A stretch of 46,996 nucleotides of DNA from Streptomyces sp. NRRL S-31 (GTDB lineage: Bacteria > Actinomycetota > Actinomycetes > Streptomycetales > Streptomycetaceae). Below, in pieces: positions 42,293 to 46,996 of this stretch. Under the pieces are notes generated by a model that worked only from the letters and a program-made list of their open reading frames with translations, ran no database searches and had not been told where the DNA came from. The stretch is from positions 1 through 46,996 of the forward strand of contig NZ_JOCB01000067.1 of the NCBI RefSeq assembly GCF_000718775.1. Reading direction: 5' to 3'. The translations under genes were made by a program, and so were the position numbers. Within the stretch, counting starts at the first letter, position 1; each line of letters starts with the position of its first letter.

Positions 42293-43048
42293 ATGGATCT
42301 TGGACTGAAGGACCGGGTGTACGTCGTCACCGGAGCCACCCGGGGACTGGGCAACGCCGCCGCGCGGGAACTCGTCGCCGACGGCGCGAAGGTGGTCCTC
42401 ACCGGCCGGGACGCGGAGCGGGTCGCCGGCGCCGCCGCCGAGCTGGGCCCGAACGCGGTGGGCGTGGCCGTGGACAACGCCGACGCGGAGGCTCCCGAGC
42501 GGCTGATCGCGGCCGCCCGGGAGAACTTCGGGGGCTTCCACGGCGTGCTGGTGAGCGTGGGCGGGCCGGCGCCCGGGTTCGTCGCCGACAACACCGACGA
42601 GCAGTGGCGGGACGCCTTCGAGTCCGTCTTCCTCGGCGCGGTACGGCTGGCCCGCGCGGCGGCGGCCGAGCTGGCGGAGGGCGGTGTCATCGGGTTCGTG
42701 CTGTCCGGGTCGGTGCACGAGCCGATTCCGGGGCTGACCGTGTCCAACGGGCTGCGGCCGGGTCTCGCCGGGTTCGCCAAGTCGATCGCCGACGAGCTGG
42801 GGCCGCGCGGGATCCGGGTGGTCGGGCTGCTGCCGTCCCGGATCGACACCGACCGGGTCCGCGAGCTGGACGGGCTGTCCGCCGACCCGGAGGCCACCCG
42901 TGCCGCGCACGAGTCGCGGATCCCGTTGCGCCGGTACGGGTCGCCGGAGGAGTTCGGGAAGGTCGCCGCGTTCCTGCTGTCCCCGGCCGCGTCCTATCTG
43001 ACCGGCATCATGGTGCCCGTCGACGGCGGGATGCGGCACGGTTTCTGA
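42293..43048 (+). CDS. Short-chain dehydrogenase/reductase lacking the canonical Tyr-Lys pair
   Basis: 251 residues, a Rossmann fold with TGATRGLG and a C-terminal GGMRHGF. Aligned on the following helix (LAGFAKSIADELG), the usual YxxxK is replaced by SNGLR, that is Tyr to Ser and Lys to Arg. The upstream Ser (VLSGS) is kept. A clade of SDRs with an SNxxR pattern exists, so this is not random decay, but the standard mechanism cannot apply. It follows the GH15 gene by 4 bp and probably shares its transcript. Substrate unknown. Confidence 0.88.
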   Translation: MDLGLKDRVYVVTGATRGLGNAAARELVADGAKVVLTGRDAERVAGAAAELGPNAVGVAVDNADAEAPERLIAAARENFGGFHGVLVSVGGPAPGFVADNTDEQWRDAFESVFLGAVRLARAAAAELAEGGVIGFVLSGSVHEPIPGLTVSNGLRPGLAGFAKSIADELGPRGIRVVGLLPSRIDTDRVRELDGLSADPEATRAAHESRIPLRRYGSPEEFGKVAAFLLSPAASYLTGIMVPVDGGMRHGF

Positions 43049-43054
43049 CGACGT

Positions 43055-43091
43055 CCCGCCGCCCCGGCCGGTGGACGGCCGGGGCGGCGGG
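43055..43091. terminator. Bidirectional terminator
   Basis: A 15-bp perfect stem (43055-43069 with 43077-43091) with a 7-nt loop between the converging SDR and hydratase genes. Confidence 0.85.
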
Positions 43092-43100
43092 CGCGTGGCG

Positions 43101-43904
43101 TCACTCGCCGAGGCCGGCCAGGTCCCGCAGCCGACGGGTCTGGGCGGCGCGTTCGGCGGCGCGCTGCTCCTCGAACGTACGGTCCACGGCACCGCGCAGC
43201 AGCGCCTTGGTCTCCACGACCGCGTCCCGCGGCGCGGCCAGCAGCGCCGCGGCCAGGTCCCGCGCCGCGCCGTCGAGTTCTGCCGCGGGCACGGCGAGGT
43301 TGGCCAGCCCGCTCGACACCGCCTCCGCCGCCCCGACGAACCGCCCGGTCGCGCAGATCTCCAGCGCGCGGGCGTACCCGACGAGGCCGACCAGCGGATG
43401 GGTGCCGGTCAGGTCGGGGACGAGACCGAGGCTGGTCTCGCGCATGGCGAACTGGACGTCGTCGGCCACGATCCGCAGGTCGCAGCCGAGCGCGAGCTGG
43501 AAGCCGGCCCCGATGGCATGCCCCTGGACTGCGGCGATGGACACGAGGTCGGTCCGCCGCCACCAGGTGAACGCCTCCTGGTATTCGGCGATGATCGCGT
43601 CGATCCCGGCGTCGTCACGGCGCGCGAGATCGATGAAGGTCGGCTCGCCCTCGATCCCCTCCGGGGTGAACATCCGGCGGTCCAGCCCGGCGGAGAAGGA
43701 CTTGCCCTCGCCGCGCAGCACCACGACGCGGACGGAGCCCGGCAGCAGCCGCCCGGCCTCGGCGAGCGCCCGCCACATGGCGGGGCTCTGCGCGTTGCGC
43801 TTGGCCGGGTGGGTCAGCGTCACCGTGGCGAGCGTGTCGTCGACGGTGAGCCGTACGCCGTCCTTGTCGAGTGCGGGAACGAGGTCCTGGTCGGGCGAAG
43901 CCAT
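43101..43904 (-). CDS. Enoyl-CoA hydratase/isomerase family protein
   Basis: 267 residues, crotonase fold. The oxyanion-hole segment is GHAIGAGFQLALGCDLRI and the second block RETSLGLVPDLTGTHPL. Aligned with rat crotonase, the second catalytic Glu is kept (E156) but the first is Gln (Q136). One-Glu members often act as isomerases or on other acyl-CoAs, so hydration is not assured. ATG 43904 has CGGAGGCG upstream. Its upstream region shares a 9-base word, GTGCAGTCA on the coding strand, with the CoA-transferase palindrome. Confidence 0.9.
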   Translation of the reverse strand: MASPDQDLVPALDKDGVRLTVDDTLATVTLTHPAKRNAQSPAMWRALAEAGRLLPGSVRVVVLRGEGKSFSAGLDRRMFTPEGIEGEPTFIDLARRDDAGIDAIIAEYQEAFTWWRRTDLVSIAAVQGHAIGAGFQLALGCDLRIVADDVQFAMRETSLGLVPDLTGTHPLVGLVGYARALEICATGRFVGAAEAVSSGLANLAVPAAELDGAARDLAAALLAAPRDAVVETKALLRGAVDRTFEEQRAAERAAQTRRLRDLAGLGE

Positions 43905-43920
43905 GGGGCGCCTCCGATGG

Positions 43921-43968
43921 GTGCGGTCATCACGCAGTGCCGTACGACATGCTAAGTGACTGCACAGT
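43921..43968 (-). promoter_or_regulatory. Promoter region of the enoyl-CoA hydratase gene
   Basis: TAGCAT on the minus strand (near 43954-43949) is a possible minus 10 box. The words GTGCAGTCA (minus strand, 43965-43957) and GTGCGGTCATCAC (plus strand, 43921-43933) both resemble halves of the 20-bp palindrome at 31090-31109. Confidence 0.35.
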
Positions 43969-43970
43969 AA

Positions 43971-44002
43971 CCACCCGGCCGATCACGCTGCCGGCCGGGT
44001 GG
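43971..44002 (-). terminator. Terminator after gbn
   Basis: An 11-bp perfect stem (43971-43981 with 43992-44002) with a 10-nt loop, 29 bp past the gbn stop. Confidence 0.75.
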
Positions 44003-44031
44003 CCACCATCGAAGCCGATGGCCGCCCGGAG

Positions 44032-44253
44032 TCAGGACGAAGCGGCCTTCTTGCCGCGGGTCGCTCCGCCACGCCCACGGAGCGTGACGCCCGACTCGCT
44101 GAGCATCCGGTGCACGAAGCCATACGAGCGGCCGGTCTCCTCGGCCAGCGCCCGGATGCTCGCACCGGAGTCGTACTTCTTCTTCAGGTCTGCCGCGAGC
44201 TTGTCGCGCGCGGCGCCGGTCACCCGGCTGCCCTTCTTCAGAGTCTCGGCCAC
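44032..44253 (-). CDS. gbn: GATC-binding nucleoid-associated protein Gbn
   Basis: 73 residues from GTG 44253, with GAGGAGG 7 bp upstream. The protein begins VAETLKKGSRVTGAARDKLAADLKKKYDSG, continues with a helix-turn-helix (SIRALAEETGRSYGFVHRMLSESG) and ends in a basic tail (RGRGGATRGKKAASS). Length and sequence match what I recall of S. coelicolor SCO1839, described as Gbn, a small DNA-bending nucleoid protein that binds GATC sites and affects sporulation timing. The longer in-frame ORF to 44529 is not used. Upstream DNA is strikingly rich in GATC, consistent with self-binding. Confidence 0.92.
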   Translation of the reverse strand: MAETLKKGSRVTGAARDKLAADLKKKYDSGASIRALAEETGRSYGFVHRMLSESGVTLRGRGGATRGKKAASS

Positions 44254-44587
44254 CCGTGCCTCCTCATGGGAAGTGCGCTCTGGTCTCCTCATGATCACCC
44301 CTCCCGGGCGCGATGGCCACCCATTCGGCAAGGTCGGTGAGACATCGTTGTGACGACAGGAGTGGTTCCCCACATGCGGAATGGATGATTCCAGCGGGTG
44401 GGACACGGGGGTCCGTACGGGTGGATTCGCGAAGTACCAGGTCAGGAACGCGAAGCGGCCGACCCCCCGGTACTGGGGGGTCGGCCGGAAAATCCGTGTA
44501 CGACACACCTCGATACGAGGAGATCTCACACAGATGAGGGATCACCGATGGGCCGAATGATCCATACTCAGTGGATCAGACATTCGA
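44254..44587. other. Intergenic region upstream of gbn
   Basis: 334 bp without a gene between gbn and the ABC-F gene, both on the minus strand. It contains a GC hairpin (44456-44487), a GATC at 44293, and a dense GATC cluster at its right end. A gbn promoter must lie here; I cannot place it with confidence. Confidence 0.6.
44456..44487. terminator. Hairpin between the ABC-F gene and gbn
   Basis: A 13-bp perfect stem (44456-44468 with 44475-44487) with a 6-nt loop, flanked on the plus strand by GAAAATCC. It lies about 100 bp past the ABC-F stop and may end that transcript or fold in the gbn leader. Confidence 0.6.

Positions 44588-44608
<21 letters not shown>
44522..44608. promoter_or_regulatory. 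Cluster of six GATC sites, likely Gbn-binding region
   Basis: GATC occurs at 44522, 44540, 44559, 44574, 44586 and 44605: six in 87 bp, against about one per 256 bp by chance. Two of them form TGATCCA-TACTCAG-TGGATCA, a perfect 7+7+7 dyad (44558-44578). The cluster covers the 3' end of the ABC-F gene and the far upstream region of gbn. Confidence 0.65.
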
Positions 44609-46186
<1,578 letters not shown>

Positions 46187-46245
46187 GGACAGACTCCAGG
46201 GCGTACAGGGATTGGCGGGTGGGCGGCTGAGGGCGTTCCCGCCGT

Positions 46246-46269
46246 CTAATGCGCGAGGAGAATGGCCAT
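46246..46269 (-). CDS. Seven-codon upstream ORF in the ABC-F leader
   Basis: It encodes MAILLAH. TAGACT (46282-46277 on the minus strand) ends 7 bp before its ATG, so transcription should begin at the start codon itself, giving a leaderless ORF. Its stop is 59 bp ahead of the ABC-F GTG. GGCGGG and CCCGCC in between (46214-46219 and 46238-46243) can pair, with a competing GGGCGG nearby. This is the layout of translation-attenuation leaders. It is not proven that the ORF is translated. Confidence 0.5.
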   Translation of the reverse strand: MAILLAH

Positions 46270-46276
46270 GGGAACC

Positions 46277-46282
46277 AGTCTA
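46277..46282 (-). promoter_or_regulatory. Minus 10 box for the ABC-F transcript
   Basis: TAGACT on the minus strand, a near-perfect actinobacterial minus 10 element. It overlaps the TAG stop codon of the upstream PQQ-propeller gene. No clear minus 35 element is seen. Confidence 0.5.
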
Positions 46283-46996
46283 ACGGGGCGGGGCAAGCGC
46301 TTTTCCGGCGTCCAGGCGGACGGTGCGCGGGCGGGGCGGGTCGTTGCCCAGCGGGGTGCGGCCGGGTGCGATCCGGCCCAGGTGGTCCAGGGCCACGAGC
46401 TGGCCGGTCCAGGCGGCGTCCGCGCACGGCTGGGCGAGGAGCAGGGCCGTGCCCCGCCGTACCGCGCCCTCGGGCCGGAACGCGCAGCCCGGCCGGGCGG
46501 GCAGCACCCAGCGCAGATCGCCGTCGGCGGTGCGGTAGGCGGTGACGCGGCGCGGGCTGACGACGGCGAGGATGCCGCGGCCGAGGGGGCGCAGGACGCC
46601 GGCGCCGCCGTGGTCCGGGAGCCACTCGGCCGCGTCGGGCAGCGCGCGGTGCCAGCGCACGGAACGGCCGTCGGTGTCGGTGAGCAGCCCGTCGTCCCAG
46701 AGCGCGATCGCCTCCCCGCGCGCGGGCAGCACGGCGACGGGGCGGTGTCCCGCGCGCGCGTAGCGCCACCGCGGCGCGCCGGTACGGCGGTCGTAGCCGG
46801 TCACGGCCGCGTCCCGCACCCGCACCGCCCACTCCCCCGGCATCCCGGGCAGCAGCCGGTCCCCGTAGGGGGCGGGCCGTATCCGGTGCCCCACGCCGAG
46901 CGCCCCGGCGGCCACGGCGGCGAGCAGCAGGCCCACGAGGAGGCGGCGGGCCGGTGCGGCGAGGGCGGCGGGGGGCGCGGGGGACGGTGCCGGCGG
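46280..46996 (-). CDS. PQQ-like beta-propeller membrane-anchored protein, partial
   Basis: At least 239 residues, continuing beyond the right edge. The visible part has an Ala/Pro-rich start, a membrane helix (RRLLVGLLLAAVAAGALGVG), then blades of a PQQ-like propeller: VTGYDRRTGAPRWRYARAGH, VTAYRTADGDLRWVLPARPG and LVALDHLGRIAPG. A GTG at 46936 could be an internal start, but the frame remains open and protein-like to the edge, so the true start lies outside. It is probably an exported, membrane-anchored repeat protein of unknown role; blade number cannot be judged. Its stop overlaps the ABC-F minus 10 box. Confidence 0.75.
   Translation of the reverse strand, partial: PPAPSPAPPAALAAPARRLLVGLLLAAVAAGALGVGHRIRPAPYGDRLLPGMPGEWAVRVRDAAVTGYDRRTGAPRWRYARAGHRPVAVLPARGEAIALWDDGLLTDTDGRSVRWHRALPDAAEWLPDHGGAGVLRPLGRGILAVVSPRRVTAYRTADGDLRWVLPARPGCAFRPEGAVRRGTALLLAQPCADAAWTGQLVALDHLGRIAPGRTPLGNDPPRPRTVRLDAGKALAPPR

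Overview
The window is high-GC actinobacterial DNA. GTG and TTG starts are frequent, third codon positions are mostly G or C, and many long antisense shadow frames are open. Gene content and order (fabG-fabI, tldD-tldE, tyrS, moaA, a GATC-binding nucleoid protein) point to the conserved chromosomal core of a Streptomyces close to S. coelicolor. I see no phage, plasmid, insertion sequence, CRISPR array or complete RNA gene. Every gene name here rests on reading protein motifs, not on a database search.

Layout. Positions 1-360 carry the minus-strand promoter and leader of an rRNA operon whose 16S gene would lie left of the window. Next come a 3-methyladenine DNA glycosylase, a Spo0M-like protein, a PEBP-family protein and an HNH endonuclease, then a minus-strand NfeD/SPFH membrane pair and an ABC ATPase. 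Positions 6.8-14.6 kb hold a GAF histidine kinase with its NarL-type regulator, a secreted lytic transglycosylase with a structured leader, a double-FHA ABC transporter and serB. Positions 14.6-20 kb hold a SixA phosphatase, small membrane proteins, a CynX/NimT-type exporter opposite a GntR regulator with an operator between them, and the fatty acid synthesis pair fabG-fabI. Positions 20.2-27 kb hold tldD-tldE, tyrS, small membrane proteins and moaA. Positions 27.2-33.5 kb hold an acetate-type symporter with its DUF485 partner, a secreted subtilase, a CoA-transferase and a zinc alcohol dehydrogenase.

The most accessory-looking gene is a 1022-residue NACHT NTPase with an LRR-like tail (33713-36781). 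It is followed by a VIT1-type transporter, a non-coding stretch with a 168-bp-period tandem duplication, a DEDDh exonuclease fused to a BRCT domain, a zinc-ribbon protein, SURF1, a GH15 enzyme, an atypical SDR, an enoyl-CoA hydratase-like protein, the nucleoid protein Gbn, an ABC-F ATPase with a short upstream ORF, and a PQQ-propeller gene that runs off the right edge.

The observations most worth following are these: six GATC sites in 87 bp beside gbn; a 7-codon, probably leaderless ORF ahead of the ABC-F gene; a 20-bp perfect palindrome centred on the start codon of the CoA-transferase, with a related motif ahead of the enoyl-CoA hydratase gene; the self-complementary leader of the transglycosylase; an SDR lacking the catalytic Tyr and Lys; a SEC-C-like small ORF that ends on the fabG start codon; and the solitary NACHT protein as a possible immune sensor.
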